Positions 39,013 to 47,822 of a stretch of 64,000 nucleotides of DNA are shown here, piece by piece. The stretch is from CAIWHR01 sp963809965 (lineage in GTDB: Bacteria; Pseudomonadota; Gammaproteobacteria; Burkholderiales; Casimicrobiaceae): the NCBI GenBank assembly GCA_963809965.1, contig CAWELU010000036.1:62001-126000 (forward strand), read 5' to 3'. How positions within the stretch are numbered: the first letter of the stretch is position 1; each line of letters opens with the position of its first letter. The notes beneath the pieces are model-generated. The model was not told the origin of the DNA, did no database searches, and saw only the letters and a program-made list of their open reading frames with translations. A program made the translations under genes and the position numbers.

Positions 39013-39631
39013 CGGCCGGATTCAGCGTGTAACGTCCGGTGACGGACGCCTGCGCAAGCACATGGCCGGCAATCGCCTTGCGCACGTCGGCGCCGGTGAA
39101 GACGCCGCCAACTTCCAAGCGGGGAACGTCGAGCGCATACAGCGTGAACACATACCGGTGGACAATCTCGTCGTTCCACGGCGGGCACGGACCGTCGTAA
39201 CCGAAGTAGTTGCCCGCCATGTCCTTGTCCCCGGCGAACCAGTTGGTGTAATCGTTGATCCCCTGCCGCGTGCCGCGCGGTGCGTGCGGACCGGGCTTGC
39301 CTCGCGCTGTCACGCCTTCGGAAAACTCCCCTCGCGTGATCGGTGGTGTATCGGGCGGAAGATCGACCAACGCCCAATGGAAGAAATCGACGCGAGGCAG
39401 CGAGGCCGGAACCGTGCGCCCTTCCTGGTTCACGTCGTCACCACGCGACGGCACATCCGGGTCGTGGCAGACGAGCGCCAGCGATCGGGTTCCGGCCGGC
39501 AATTCCTGCCAGGCGAAGTCCGGATTCCGGTTGGCCGATAGCGTCACGTGCGCCACCGGGTCGATCGCGCCGAACGCGAACTCGGCTGGAATCGGTCCGC
39601 CATCGGCGAATGCGCTCGTCGCGAGTCTCAT
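39002..39631 (-). CDS. PEBP-family protein (YbhB/YbcL-like)
   Basis: A 209-residue phosphatidylethanolamine-binding-like protein with SLALVCHDPDVP, FFHWALVDLP, GINDYTNWFAGD, YDGPCPPWNDEIVHRYVFTLYALD and a late VTGRYTLN. These are the anion-pocket motifs (DPDxP, HW, GPxPP-HRY) of the YbhB/YbcL group. The biochemical role of bacterial members is not settled. GGAGGAGAC lies just before the ATG at 39631. It converges on the M61 peptidase gene. Confidence 0.9.
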   Translation of the reverse strand: MRLATSAFADGGPIPAEFAFGAIDPVAHVTLSANRNPDFAWQELPAGTRSLALVCHDPDVPSRGDDVNQEGRTVPASLPRVDFFHWALVDLPPDTPPITRGEFSEGVTARGKPGPHAPRGTRQGINDYTNWFAGDKDMAGNYFGYDGPCPPWNDEIVHRYVFTLYALDVPRLEVGGVFTGADVRKAIAGHVLAQASVTGRYTLNPAVKL

Positions 39632-39704
39632 GTCTCCTCCCTGTGAAACGAGGGTCGTCGGCGGACTTCCCGATCGTGCAATAACAGCGCGCAAGCGCGC
39701 CGTC

Positions 39705-40085
39705 TCATCCCTTCTTGCGCCCGGACGCCGGCTTGTCGGGCGGTAGTGTCTGCTTGCCGCGCAAGGCTTCGAGCGATGCCTTCTGCAGTTCCATCGTCCG
39801 GATGCTCATCTGCATCAGGTTAAGGCTCATCTGCAACCAGCCCTCGATGATCTTGAGCTCGTCGATCTTGCGTTCGAGTTCGACCGGATCGAGCGTCGCA
39901 AACATTGCGGCAGGATTTGGAAACGGCATTCCTGCCGCCGGTCCGGATTGCGCGCCAGGAAGGCCGAAGCCGGGAATCGCGACACCAAACGGATTCCACA
40001 TCTTTTGCATGAACTCCATCGCATCCTGCGGCGAGAAAGGAAACTGCGGCGCGTCGAGCGGGGCATCGGGTGGTGAAGCGGTCAT
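39705..40085 (-). CDS. phaM: PhaM-like polyhydroxyalkanoate granule regulatory protein
   Basis: A 126-residue protein whose middle reads DAMEFMQKMWNPFG, followed by a Pro/Gly-rich linker. The helix LDPVELERKIDELKIIEGWLQMSLNLMQ (given here in part) and IRTMELQKASLEAL match the PhaM family. The tail is Lys/Arg-rich (ASGRKKG), as in PhaM proteins that bind DNA. PhaM activates PHB synthase and ties granules to the nucleoid in Cupriavidus. It implies PHB storage in this organism, though no phaC is in view. It is divergent from the FAD oxidase gene. Confidence 0.8.
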   Translation of the reverse strand: MTASPPDAPLDAPQFPFSPQDAMEFMQKMWNPFGVAIPGFGLPGAQSGPAAGMPFPNPAAMFATLDPVELERKIDELKIIEGWLQMSLNLMQMSIRTMELQKASLEALRGKQTLPPDKPASGRKKG

Positions 40086-40160
40086 CGCAGTTCCTTTTGA
40101 CGCCAGATGGCGGTTGTGTTCGTCGCAGTCGGTACGGGTGCGGGCGACAGGGGATTCGGC

Positions 40161-40166
40161 TATTAT
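40161..40166 (+). promoter_or_regulatory. -10 element just upstream of the FAD-linked oxidase ATG
   Basis: TATTAT ends eight bases before the ATG at 40175. A transcript starting at the usual distance would have almost no leader. No ribosome-binding site is seen in the gap. Confidence 0.45.
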
Positions 40167-40174
40167 CGTCGTTC

Positions 40175-41590
40175 ATGGCAGACTTTCGCGCAACCCTACG
40201 GGCGCGGCTCGACGCGGCCGTCGGAAGCGCGCAGGTCCTCACCGACGCTTCCGACGTAGCCCCCTTCTTGACCGATTGGCGCGGCCGCTACCAGGGCCGG
40301 GCGCTGGCCGTCGTCCGCCCCGGCACGACGGAGGAAGTCGCCGCCGTCGTGCGCCTGTGCGCCGAGGGGCGCGTTCCGATCGTTCCGCAGGGCGGCAATA
40401 CCGGTCAATGCGGCGGTGCAACACCCGATGGGACGGGCAATGCAATCGTGCTGTCGCTCGCGCGATTGAGTCGCATTCGCGGCATCGATCCGGACAACGC
40501 GACGTTGACCGCCGAAGCTGGCGTGCCGCTCGTCGCGGTCCAGCAGGCCGCCGCCGACGCCGGGCTCCAGTTTCCGTTGTCGCTGGCTGCCGAGGGCAGT
40601 TGCACGATCGGCGGCAACCTTTCGACCAACGCGGGCGGAACGGCCGTGCTGCGTTTTGGCAATGCGCGCGAGCTCGTCCTTGGAGTCGAAGTCGTGCTTG
40701 CCGACGGCCGCATCTGGAACGGGCTGCGCGGTCTGCGCAAGGACAATACGGGGTATGACTTGAAGCAGCTTTTCATCGGCGCGGAGGGAACGCTCGGAAT
40801 CGTTACCGCGGCGGTGCTCAAACTCTTCCCGGCGCCGAGGACGCAGGTCACCGCCTTGGCGGCGATTGCCGATGTCGCCAAGGCCGTGCACTTGCTGTCG
40901 GCGATGAGACAGGCCATCGGCGATCGGCTCACTGGGTTCGAGCTGATGTCGGCGTACTCGTTGTCGCTGTCCCGCAAGCACCAGCCGGCATTGCCGGATC
41001 CACTCCCCGGCTACGCTTGGTACACATTGGTGCAGGCTGACGACAGCGCCTCCGATTCCCCGCTTCCAGCGCAGGTCGAGCAAGCGCTGGGCAACGCGCT
41101 GGATGCCGGTATCGCGCTCGACGCCACGGTCGCGCAAACGGTCGAGCAGGCAAAGTCGCTGTGGACATTGCGCGAAAACATCGCCGAGGCTCAGCGGCGC
41201 GAGGGACCGAACATCAAGCATGACATCTCCATCCCGGTCTCGGCGATTCCCCGCTTCCTCGACGAGGCAGCGGCCGCGCTCAACGCCGCGTTCTCGGGCG
41301 TGGTGTTTGTAACGTTCGGCCACCTCGGCGATGGCAACCTCCACTACAATCTCGCCGGGCCGTCTGGCGCGGATCCGGCTGCCTTCATGGCGAACACCGA
41401 CCGCGCCAATCGCATCGTCCACGACCTGGTTGCCGCGCACCGCGGAAGCATCAGCGCCGAGCACGGCATCGGGCAGCAAAAGCGCGGCGAGCTTGCGCGC
41501 TACAAGAGCGAGGTGGAGCTCGACTTGATGCGCAGGGTGAAGGCCGCAATCGATCCGGCTGGCATCTTCAATCCCGGCAAGATGCTCTAG
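40175..41590 (+). CDS. FAD-linked oxidase, D-2-hydroxyacid (2-hydroxyglutarate) dehydrogenase-like
   Basis: A 471-residue flavoprotein. The FAD-binding PCMH-type N-terminal half has IVPQGGNTGQCGGATPDGTG, GNLSTNAGGTAVLRFGNARE and FIGAEGTLGIVTAAVLKLFP. The C-terminal GlcD/oxidase domain has GHLGDGNLHYN, with metal-binding His residues, and SAEHGIGQQKRGEL. This layout fits D-2-hydroxyglutarate or D-lactate dehydrogenases of the GlcD/DLD2 group, which pass electrons to ETF or quinone. Substrate cannot be read from the sequence. It precedes a small zinc-ribbon gene by 12 bp. Confidence 0.85.
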   Translation: MADFRATLRARLDAAVGSAQVLTDASDVAPFLTDWRGRYQGRALAVVRPGTTEEVAAVVRLCAEGRVPIVPQGGNTGQCGGATPDGTGNAIVLSLARLSRIRGIDPDNATLTAEAGVPLVAVQQAAADAGLQFPLSLAAEGSCTIGGNLSTNAGGTAVLRFGNARELVLGVEVVLADGRIWNGLRGLRKDNTGYDLKQLFIGAEGTLGIVTAAVLKLFPAPRTQVTALAAIADVAKAVHLLSAMRQAIGDRLTGFELMSAYSLSLSRKHQPALPDPLPGYAWYTLVQADDSASDSPLPAQVEQALGNALDAGIALDATVAQTVEQAKSLWTLRENIAEAQRREGPNIKHDISIPVSAIPRFLDEAAAALNAAFSGVVFVTFGHLGDGNLHYNLAGPSGADPAAFMANTDRANRIVHDLVAAHRGSISAEHGIGQQKRGELARYKSEVELDLMRRVKAAIDPAGIFNPGKML

Positions 41591-41602
41591 CGGAGAGGCT
41601 CG

Positions 41603-41839
41603 ATGAAGATCGTACTGTGGATCGTTGTCGTCTTTGCCGTGCTGCTCGGACTCAGGCTCTATAACGCAGGGAAGGCCAAGCGGCGTTCGGATGCCGCGCG
41701 CGATTCGTCGCGACAGGCGCCAACCGCGGACACGATGGTCCGCTGCGTCCGCTGCGGCGTCTTTCTTCCGCGCGCCGAAGCGAAGTCCGGTCCGGCAGGA
41801 ATGACCTGCGGCGATCCGGGATGCGCACAGCGGCGTTGA
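41603..41839 (+). CDS. PP0621-family small membrane-anchored zinc-ribbon protein
   Basis: A 78-residue protein: one N-terminal membrane helix (MKIVLWIVVVFAVLLGLRLY), a charged linker, and a CVRCGVFLPRAEA...CGDPGC pattern that can bind one zinc with four cysteines. It resembles the PP0621 family, of unknown function, usually found just before pilS in betaproteobacteria, as here. It has a GGAG-type ribosome site. Confidence 0.82.
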   Translation: MKIVLWIVVVFAVLLGLRLYNAGKAKRRSDAARDSSRQAPTADTMVRCVRCGVFLPRAEAKSGPAGMTCGDPGCAQRR

Positions 41840-41872
41840 CGAAGACCGCCCTCCCCTGCGATAACTCCGCCG

Positions 41873-43498
41873 ATGGAAGACAGCCCCACGATTCCCCCCA
41901 TCGCGCCGCCGCTGCCAAGCGCGCTGTCCGATTCCGGGCGACGGATCCTGTGGATCGTCGGCGCCTACCGTGCGGTCTGCGGCGCCGCTCTGCTGGGAAC
42001 CGCATTGCTGCTGGACCTGCGGGTGCTCAACATCGGCGCACCGAACGCGTTTCTCACGGCCGCCGCCTTGTATTTCATTTTCGGGCTCACCACGTTCTGG
42101 TGGATCCAGCGCGATCCGTTGCCGATGCCGCTGCCGCCCCTTGTTTCGGCGCTCATTTCGGGCGATGTCTTCTTCATCGCGCTCGTCATGCTCGCGGGCG
42201 GCGGTAGCGGCGGCTCCCTTCCGATCCTGCTTTTTCCGCAGCTTGCAGCCAGCGGATGGCTGCTGCGCACGCGAACTGCGTTCGTCCATGCCGCGGTGGC
42301 GAGCGCCGTCCTGCTCGGCCTCGACATCTGGCGCGTGATCGAGGGCCAAGTATCGGGGGCCCAGCCATTCCAGACAGGCCTCATCGGCTTTGGCTATTTC
42401 GCGACCATCGGGATCGCCATTGCGCTCGGCCGCTACACCAAGGCGTCGGAGGACCTCGCCGCGCAGCGCGGCATCGATGTCGCCAATCTGGAACAGGTCA
42501 ACCGGCTGATCATCCAGGACATGCAGGATGGCGTGCTCGTCGTCGACCTGAATGGCGTTGTGCGAGGGCACAACGCGCAGGTCACGCGACTGCTCGGGGG
42601 TTTCGGCCGGATGCGCGGTGGCATGCGGCTCGCCGAGTTCAGCGCCACGCTGCATGACTACTGGCGGCGGTGGCAGGAGGATTACATGGAGTCATTGCCG
42701 CCGTTCAAGGTGGAGGCAACGCAGCGCCTCTTGCGTGTGCGGCTGGTGCGCATCGGCTCGGGACTCAACGGCGGCACACTGATCTACCTCGAGGACCTCG
42801 GCCGTGCGCAGACCGAGGCGCAACAGATGAAGCTCGCAGCGATGGGTCGGCTAACCGCGTCGATTGCGCACGAGGTACGCAATCCCTTGTCCGCGATCAA
42901 CCAGGCCGCCCAGCTGCTCGAGGAGGATGGTGCCGTCGCGGCCAGCGGCACACGGCTCCTAAACATGATCCGGAGCAATGCCCGGCGCATCGACCGGATC
43001 GTGGGCGAGGTGCTGCAGCTTAATCGGCGTGACCGCCAGCAGCCCGAAGTCGTCGCCCTCGCCGACTTCATGCACGCGATCATCGAAGAAATCATGCAGG
43101 CAGAAAACATTCCCGTCGGCAGCATCGACATTCGGATACCGCCCGAGCTGCGGGTCGTCATCGACCGTGGCCACTTGAACCAGATCGTGTGGAATCTCCT
43201 GCGCAATGCCTGGCAGCACTGCCAGAAGAAGGAAGGCAGCATCCGGATCACCGCCCGGCCAGGTTACATGGGCGATGCGATCATCTGCGAGCTCGCGGAC
43301 GATGGTCCCGGCATCCCCGCCGAGCTGCGGGGGCAGGTGTTCGAGCCCTTCTTCACGACCCGTCCCGGCGGCACCGGGCTCGGCCTGTACATCGCTCGCG
43401 AGCTCGCCGACTCCAATGGCGCGGCACTGGAACTGCTGCCCAAGGGGCCGGGTGCCCAGTTCCGCATCACGATGAAACGCGCAGTCAACCCTGCATAG
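41873..43498 (+). CDS. pilS: Sensor histidine kinase PilS
   Basis: A 541-residue kinase: six membrane helices (about 22-190), a PAS-like cytoplasmic segment (IIQDMQDGVLVVDLNGVV), a HisKA domain with SIAHEVRNPLSAI, and HATPase_c with N-box LLRNAWQH, ADDGPGIP and GGTGLGLYIARELA. PilS phosphorylates PilR to control pilin genes. It is followed 21 bp later by pilR with AGGAG before the ATG. The frame is intact. Confidence 0.93.
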   Translation: MEDSPTIPPIAPPLPSALSDSGRRILWIVGAYRAVCGAALLGTALLLDLRVLNIGAPNAFLTAAALYFIFGLTTFWWIQRDPLPMPLPPLVSALISGDVFFIALVMLAGGGSGGSLPILLFPQLAASGWLLRTRTAFVHAAVASAVLLGLDIWRVIEGQVSGAQPFQTGLIGFGYFATIGIAIALGRYTKASEDLAAQRGIDVANLEQVNRLIIQDMQDGVLVVDLNGVVRGHNAQVTRLLGGFGRMRGGMRLAEFSATLHDYWRRWQEDYMESLPPFKVEATQRLLRVRLVRIGSGLNGGTLIYLEDLGRAQTEAQQMKLAAMGRLTASIAHEVRNPLSAINQAAQLLEEDGAVAASGTRLLNMIRSNARRIDRIVGEVLQLNRRDRQQPEVVALADFMHAIIEEIMQAENIPVGSIDIRIPPELRVVIDRGHLNQIVWNLLRNAWQHCQKKEGSIRITARPGYMGDAIICELADDGPGIPAELRGQVFEPFFTTRPGGTGLGLYIARELADSNGAALELLPKGPGAQFRITMKRAVNPA

Positions 43499-43519
43499 AG
43501 AACAGGAAAGAGGAGCTCC

Positions 43520-44857
43520 ATGCCCCGCAAGATCCGTGGTCAACCCAAAGTGCTCGTGATCGACGACGAGCCGGACCTGCTCGAGTTGCTCGAGCTCACG
43601 CTTTCGCGCATGGGCCTCGACACGAGCCGCGCCGAAACGGTCGCCGAGGCACTGCAGTTGCTCGACAAGGAGCCGTTCGACCTATGCCTGACCGACATGC
43701 GCCTCCCGGACGGCGAGGGATTGCGCGTCGTCGAGCACATCAACCAGAAGGGTCTCGACGTCCCAGTCGCGGTCATCACCGCGTACGGCAGTGCCGAGAA
43801 CGCCGTTGCGGCGCTCAAGGCAGGCGCGTTCGATTACCTGGCGAAGCCTGTCGCGCTGGAGCAGTTACGGGCACTCGTCAAACAGGCGTTGAAGGTGCCT
43901 GAGAAGACGCCGGCCGCCTCGAGCTACCATCTGCTCGGCGAATCGCCGGCGATGCTGCACGTGCGAGGACTCATCGAAAGGCTCGCGAAGAGCCAGGCAC
44001 CGGTCTTCATCACGGGCGATTCCGGCAGCGGCAAAGAGCTCGCGGCGCGGATGATCCACACTGGCGGTGCGCGCGCGGAACTGCCGTTCATCGCGGTCAA
44101 CTGCGGCGCGATTCCCGAGAACCTGATGGAAAGCGAATTCTTCGGGTATCGCAAGGGCGCCTTTACGGGCGCGGAGGCCGACCGTGACGGCTTCTTCCAG
44201 GCCGCGAACGGCGGTACGCTGTTCCTCGACGAGGTCGCCGATTTGCCGCTGCAGATGCAAGTGAAGCTTCTGCGCGCGATCCAGGAGAAGAAAGTGCGCA
44301 AGGTGGGCTCGACGCAGGAGGATGCAGTCGACGTCCGCATCATCAGCGCGACGCACAAGAAACTCGCCGCGCTGGTCGACTCCGGAGAATTTCGCCAGGA
44401 CCTCTACTACCGGCTGCACGTGATCGAGCTCGCGATGCCGAGCCTGCGCGAGATGCGTGAAGACATCCCGCTGATCGCGAATGCCATCCTGAGCAGGCTG
44501 TCGCGCGGCATTGTTGCCAAACTCACCCCGGAGGCAATCGCCGCGCTCGAACGCTATCCATTCCCCGGGAACGTCCGCGAGCTCGAGAACATCCTCGAGC
44601 GAGGCCTGTCGCTCGCCGTCGACCCGCAGCAGATCACCGCCGACGATCTGCACCTCACTCCCGTCGCCGAAGACTCGGAATTCGCGGTTGCCGCCGGCGA
44701 CAAGTGGCCGCTCCAGGATTACCTCGACCGCGTCGAGCGCGCCGCGATCAACGAGGCGCTCGAAAAGACGCGCTACAACCGCACCGCGGCGGCAAAGCTT
44801 CTCGGCATCACTTTTCGCGCGATGCGTTACCGGATGGAAAGGCTGGGGATCAAGTAG
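43520..44857 (+). CDS. pilR: Sigma-54-dependent response regulator PilR
   Basis: A 445-residue NtrC-type regulator: a receiver with DDEPD and phospho-Asp in LTDMRLPDGEG, then a AAA+ domain with Walker A GDSGSGKE, GYRKGAFTGA (the GAFTGA sigma-54 loop), Walker B GGTLFLDEV and NVRELENILERG. A Fis-type helix-turn-helix ends RTAAAKLLGITFRAMRYRM. It activates sigma-54 promoters such as the pilin promoter. It ends immediately before the 119-bp tandem repeat array. Confidence 0.94.
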   Translation: MPRKIRGQPKVLVIDDEPDLLELLELTLSRMGLDTSRAETVAEALQLLDKEPFDLCLTDMRLPDGEGLRVVEHINQKGLDVPVAVITAYGSAENAVAALKAGAFDYLAKPVALEQLRALVKQALKVPEKTPAASSYHLLGESPAMLHVRGLIERLAKSQAPVFITGDSGSGKELAARMIHTGGARAELPFIAVNCGAIPENLMESEFFGYRKGAFTGAEADRDGFFQAANGGTLFLDEVADLPLQMQVKLLRAIQEKKVRKVGSTQEDAVDVRIISATHKKLAALVDSGEFRQDLYYRLHVIELAMPSLREMREDIPLIANAILSRLSRGIVAKLTPEAIAALERYPFPGNVRELENILERGLSLAVDPQQITADDLHLTPVAEDSEFAVAAGDKWPLQDYLDRVERAAINEALEKTRYNRTAAAKLLGITFRAMRYRMERLGIK

Positions 44858-45214
44858 CCGGGTGAGCCACGCGGCGAGGGGCCCCGCGTGCTGTTCGCGC
44901 GGGGATCGACGCCAAGGCGAATCCCGGCTAGCGCCGACCCATGACCCAAACGCATACCTTGGCGGTGCGGAGGCGGCCGGGTGAGCCACGCGGCGAGGGG
45001 CCCCGCGTGCTGTTCGCGCGGGGATCGACGCCAAGGCGAATCCCGGCTAGCGCCGACCCATGACCAATACGCATACCTTGGCGGTGCGGAGGCGGCCGGG
45101 TGAGCCACGCGGCGAGGGGCCCCGCGTGCTGTTCGCGCGGGGATCGACGCCAAGGCGAATCCCGGCTAGCGCCGACCCATGACCCAAACGCATACCTTGG
45201 CGGTGCGGAGGCGG
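44858..45214. repeat. Three tandem 119-bp direct repeats between pilR and ampD
   Basis: Three consecutive copies of 119 bp begin at 44858, 44977 and 45096. A seven-base start of a fourth unit follows at 45215. Copies are nearly identical; the middle one differs at two bases near its 3' end (ACCAATACG against ACCCAAACG). Each unit holds a strong stem, CCCCGCG paired with CGCGGGG over a nine-base loop, and the longer inverted pair CCAAGG/CCTTGG. The array begins one base after the pilR stop. A minus-strand frame runs through it with no family features. The unit is not a multiple of three. Confidence 0.93.
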
Positions 45215-45218
45215 CCGG

Positions 45219-45818
45219 GTGGCAGCCGCAAAGGTGTCGTCGATCTTGGCTGACCGCCACCGTCGCCTTGTCATCGATGAGCGCGGCTACGCGAACCTCG
45301 CGCGGCAGGTCCGTTCGCCGAACCGGGATGCCCGGCCGCCAGGCACCGCCGTAACGCTCCTCGTCATCCACGGGATCTCCTTGCCTCCGCAGGTATTCGG
45401 CGGGGACGCGATCGTCGAACTGTTCACCAATCGCCTCGATCCCGGCGCCCATCCATACTTCGCAACGATTGCTGGCTTGCGCGTATCGGCGCATTTCCTC
45501 GTTCGGCGCGACGGCAAGATGCTCCAGTTCGTCGCGTGCGACGACCGTGCGTGGCACGCGGGGGAGTCGTCGTGGAAGGGCCGCACGCAGTGCAACGACT
45601 TTTCGATTGGCGTCGAGCTCGAGGGCGCGGACCATGTTCGCTACATGGCCGCGCAATACACGATGCTCGCCCGCCTCAGCCGCGCGTTGCGTCGCCGCTA
45701 CCCGATTACCGACATCGTCGGCCACAGCGACATCGCGCCGGGGCGAAAGACCGATCCCGGACCGGCCTTCGACTGGGCGCGCATCACCCGGCTTCTCGCG
45801 CCTCGGGCGCGCCGTTGA
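45219..45818 (+). CDS. ampD: 1,6-anhydro-N-acetylmuramyl-L-alanine amidase AmpD
   Basis: A 199-residue zinc amidase. It contains LLVIHGISLPP (first zinc His), SAHFLVRRDGKMLQFV, DRAWHAGESSWKGR, CNDFSIGVELEG and GHSDIAPGRKTDPGPAFDW (second His and Asp ligands). AmpD cleaves the peptide from anhydro-muropeptides in the cytoplasm during wall recycling. The frame opens with a GTG at 45219 inside the partial fourth repeat. The first 17 residues are therefore repeat-derived, and a TTG at 45246 is an alternative start. No ATG precedes the conserved region. Zinc residues are intact. Confidence 0.9.
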   Translation: MAAAKVSSILADRHRRLVIDERGYANLARQVRSPNRDARPPGTAVTLLVIHGISLPPQVFGGDAIVELFTNRLDPGAHPYFATIAGLRVSAHFLVRRDGKMLQFVACDDRAWHAGESSWKGRTQCNDFSIGVELEGADHVRYMAAQYTMLARLSRALRRRYPITDIVGHSDIAPGRKTDPGPAFDWARITRLLAPRARR

Positions 45819-45915
45819 TCCCCGGGGTGCCGGGGGCCGGAGATTGGGGTCAGCGCCCCGATCAATGGCTCGGGCGCGCGCCATCCGCCCCGACAAGGGT
45901 GATCCGTGGATAGGG

Positions 45916-45921
45916 TATAAT
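45916..45921 (+). promoter_or_regulatory. -10 element of the yciB operon
   Basis: A perfect TATAAT ends eight bases before the yciB ATG, which implies a leaderless or almost leaderless mRNA. No Shine-Dalgarno sequence is visible. Confidence 0.55.
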
Positions 45922-45929
45922 GTGCGGTT

Positions 45930-46463
45930 ATGCAATTGCTCGCGGACTACCTTCCGCTCATCCTCTTTTTCGTCGCGTTCAAGTGGCAGGGCATCTATGT
46001 CGCCACGGCGGTGGCGATCGTCGCATCGGTCATCCAGATCGCCTGGTTGCGTTTCAAGCGCGGCCGGGTGGAGGTTGTACATTGGCTCTCGCTCGCGATC
46101 ATCGTGGTCTTCGGCGGTGCGACACTGGCATTGCAGGATGACACCTTCATCCGGTGGAAGCCGACCGTGCTCTATGGCGTCTTCGGAGCGATCCTCGGCA
46201 TCGGCCGGGTCGCCTATCGCAAGAATCTCCTCGCCTACCTGATGAAGGGCGTCGTGCTGCCCGACCCGGTGTGGTCACGGCTCACCTGGGCCTGGGTGGC
46301 GTTCTTCGCGTTCATGGGAGTCGCGAACCTGTACGTCGCCTACAGCTATCCGCTGGACACCTGGGTCAACTTCAAGGTATGGGGCGGCATCGGGCTTTTT
46401 CTCGTCTTTGCCGTCGCCCAAGGATTCTGGCTTTCGCGCTACCTCCCCGAGGAGACGGCGTGA
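45930..46463 (+). CDS. yciB: Inner-membrane septation protein A (YciB/IspZ family)
   Basis: A 177-residue membrane protein with five to six hydrophobic helices and the family signatures LPLILFFVAFKWQGIYVATA, GGATLALQDDTFIRWKPTVLY and WVAFFAFMGVANLYVAY. YciB contributes to cell envelope maintenance and septation. The ATG follows a TATAAT by eight bases. The stop overlaps the bolA GTG start as GTGA, so translation is coupled. Confidence 0.93.
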   Translation: MQLLADYLPLILFFVAFKWQGIYVATAVAIVASVIQIAWLRFKRGRVEVVHWLSLAIIVVFGGATLALQDDTFIRWKPTVLYGVFGAILGIGRVAYRKNLLAYLMKGVVLPDPVWSRLTWAWVAFFAFMGVANLYVAYSYPLDTWVNFKVWGGIGLFLVFAVAQGFWLSRYLPEETA

Positions 46464-46738
46464 CCGGCCCCGATGTCGCCGCGACGCTGCGCGAGCGTCT
46501 CGTTCGCCTTGCGCCGGACGTGCTTGAGATCAGCGACGACAGTGCCGCCCACGCGGGCCATGCCGGCGCCGCAGCCGGTGGCGGGCACTTTTCGCTGCTG
46601 ATCGTGTCCCAGACCTTTTCCGGGTTGCCGCGCCTCGCGCGGCACCAGCGGGTCCTGCGCGAGGTCGCCGACCTCCTGCCCTACCCGATCCACGCGCTGT
46701 CGATCAAGGCGCTGACTCCGGAAGAATTTCCTTCCTAA
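46460..46738 (+). CDS. bolA: BolA-family protein
   Basis: A 92-residue BolA-like protein starting from GTG at 46460. It ends with FSGLPRLARHQRVLREVADLL and IHALSIKALTPEEF, the conserved helix-turn-like motif and His that bind [2Fe-2S] with monothiol glutaredoxins. The family acts in iron-sulfur trafficking and stress response. It sits between yciB and ppiC as in many betaproteobacteria. Confidence 0.92.
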   Translation: MTGPDVAATLRERLVRLAPDVLEISDDSAAHAGHAGAAAGGGHFSLLIVSQTFSGLPRLARHQRVLREVADLLPYPIHALSIKALTPEEFPS

Positions 46739-46757
46739 CCACAAAGGACCGTCAACG

Positions 46758-47585
46758 ATGAATCAGCTTCCATTCACCCTCGCCGTGCTCGCCACGGCCG
46801 TCACGCTCGCCGCCTTCCCGGCGCAGGCGCAGGAGAAGGCCGCGCAGGAGAAGGCCGCGCCGGCGAAGGCCGCGGCCGCGCCGGCGCCAGCAGCCGGCAA
46901 GGAGCTCTACCCAAAGCCCTATTTCGACTTCCTGTTGAAGGAACGCATGGCGCAGGGCCAGCCGGACACGCCGGAATTGCGGAACGCGATTCGCGAGGAG
47001 CTCAACACGCGCGAGCTGCTGGTCCGTGAGGCGAAGAAGAAGGGCCTGGAGAAGAGCACCGACGTCAAGAACCAGATGGATCTGGCCGCGCAGACGGTTC
47101 TCGTCCGGGCCTACGTTGCGGAGTGGATCAAGGCGAACCCGATTCCCGACGCGGCGATGCGCAAAGAGTACGACGCGATCAAGGCGCAGATGGGCGACAA
47201 GGAGTATAAAGTGCGGCACATCCTCGTGGAGAAGGAGGACGAGGCGAAGGAAATCATCGCCGCCTTGCAGAAGGGCGACAAGTTCGAGAAGCTCGCCGAG
47301 CGCTCGAAGGATCCCGGTTCCAAGGCCAATGGTGGTGACCTCGACTGGAACGCGCCTGGCAATTTCGTGAAGCCGTTCTCGGATGCGATGGTCAAGCTGC
47401 CCAAGGGCAAGTTCACGACCCAGCCGGTGCAGACCCAATTCGGCTGGCACGTGATCGCGGTGGACGAGATTCGCGACGCAAAGGTTCCTCCGTTCGAGGA
47501 GGTGAAGCCGCAACTGCAGCAGCGTCTGCAGGGACAGTACCTCGATCAGTACTTCAAGGAGCTGCGTGCCAAGGCCGGCACGTAG
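46758..47585 (+). CDS. Periplasmic PpiC-type peptidyl-prolyl isomerase
   Basis: A 275-residue protein with a signal peptide (LAVLATAVTLAAFPAQAQ), a low-complexity Ala/Lys linker, an N-terminal SurA-like helical region and one parvulin domain (VRHILVEKEDEAKEII, GGDLDWNAPGNFVKPF, TQFGWHVIAVDEIRD). The family speeds prolyl isomerisation and assists outer-membrane protein folding. It is the last gene before a clear terminator. Confidence 0.92.
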   Translation: MNQLPFTLAVLATAVTLAAFPAQAQEKAAQEKAAPAKAAAAPAPAAGKELYPKPYFDFLLKERMAQGQPDTPELRNAIREELNTRELLVREAKKKGLEKSTDVKNQMDLAAQTVLVRAYVAEWIKANPIPDAAMRKEYDAIKAQMGDKEYKVRHILVEKEDEAKEIIAALQKGDKFEKLAERSKDPGSKANGGDLDWNAPGNFVKPFSDAMVKLPKGKFTTQPVQTQFGWHVIAVDEIRDAKVPPFEEVKPQLQQRLQGQYLDQYFKELRAKAGT

Positions 47586-47635
47586 CGACGCGAGACGGAA
47601 TCGGGTTGCCGCCGGCAGCCGCGATTTCCGATCCG

Positions 47636-47670
47636 GGGGGCAGGCGGCGACGCCTGCCCCCTTTCTCTTG
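47636..47670 (+). terminator. Rho-independent terminator after the yciB-bolA-ppiC operon
   Basis: A perfect 11-bp stem (GGGGGCAGGCG with CGCCTGCCCCC) over loop GCGA is followed by TTTCTCTT. It lies 50 bases after the ppiC stop. Confidence 0.9.
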
Positions 47671-47822
47671 GCGCGATTGCGAAGCACATTCGTCTACGCG
47701 ATCCGGTGCGCGTTGAATGCTATCCTTCCGGCGCGGCACGACAGGGCGCGACGCCTAGCGTCGACGCCTCAGCAAACCAACCGCCGCAATCCGCGCCGCA
47801 ACCAATACGCCGGGAGAAGCGC

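Noticed and set aside
40196..42655. 819-codon minus-strand frame over the FAD oxidase and pilS
   Set aside because: Antisense shadow of well-recognised genes; its composition is Arg/Ala-rich with no domain features.
44928..46082. Long minus-strand frame across the 119-bp repeats and ampD
   Set aside because: It is an antisense shadow produced by high GC and repetition; ampD on the plus strand has clear zinc-site motifs.
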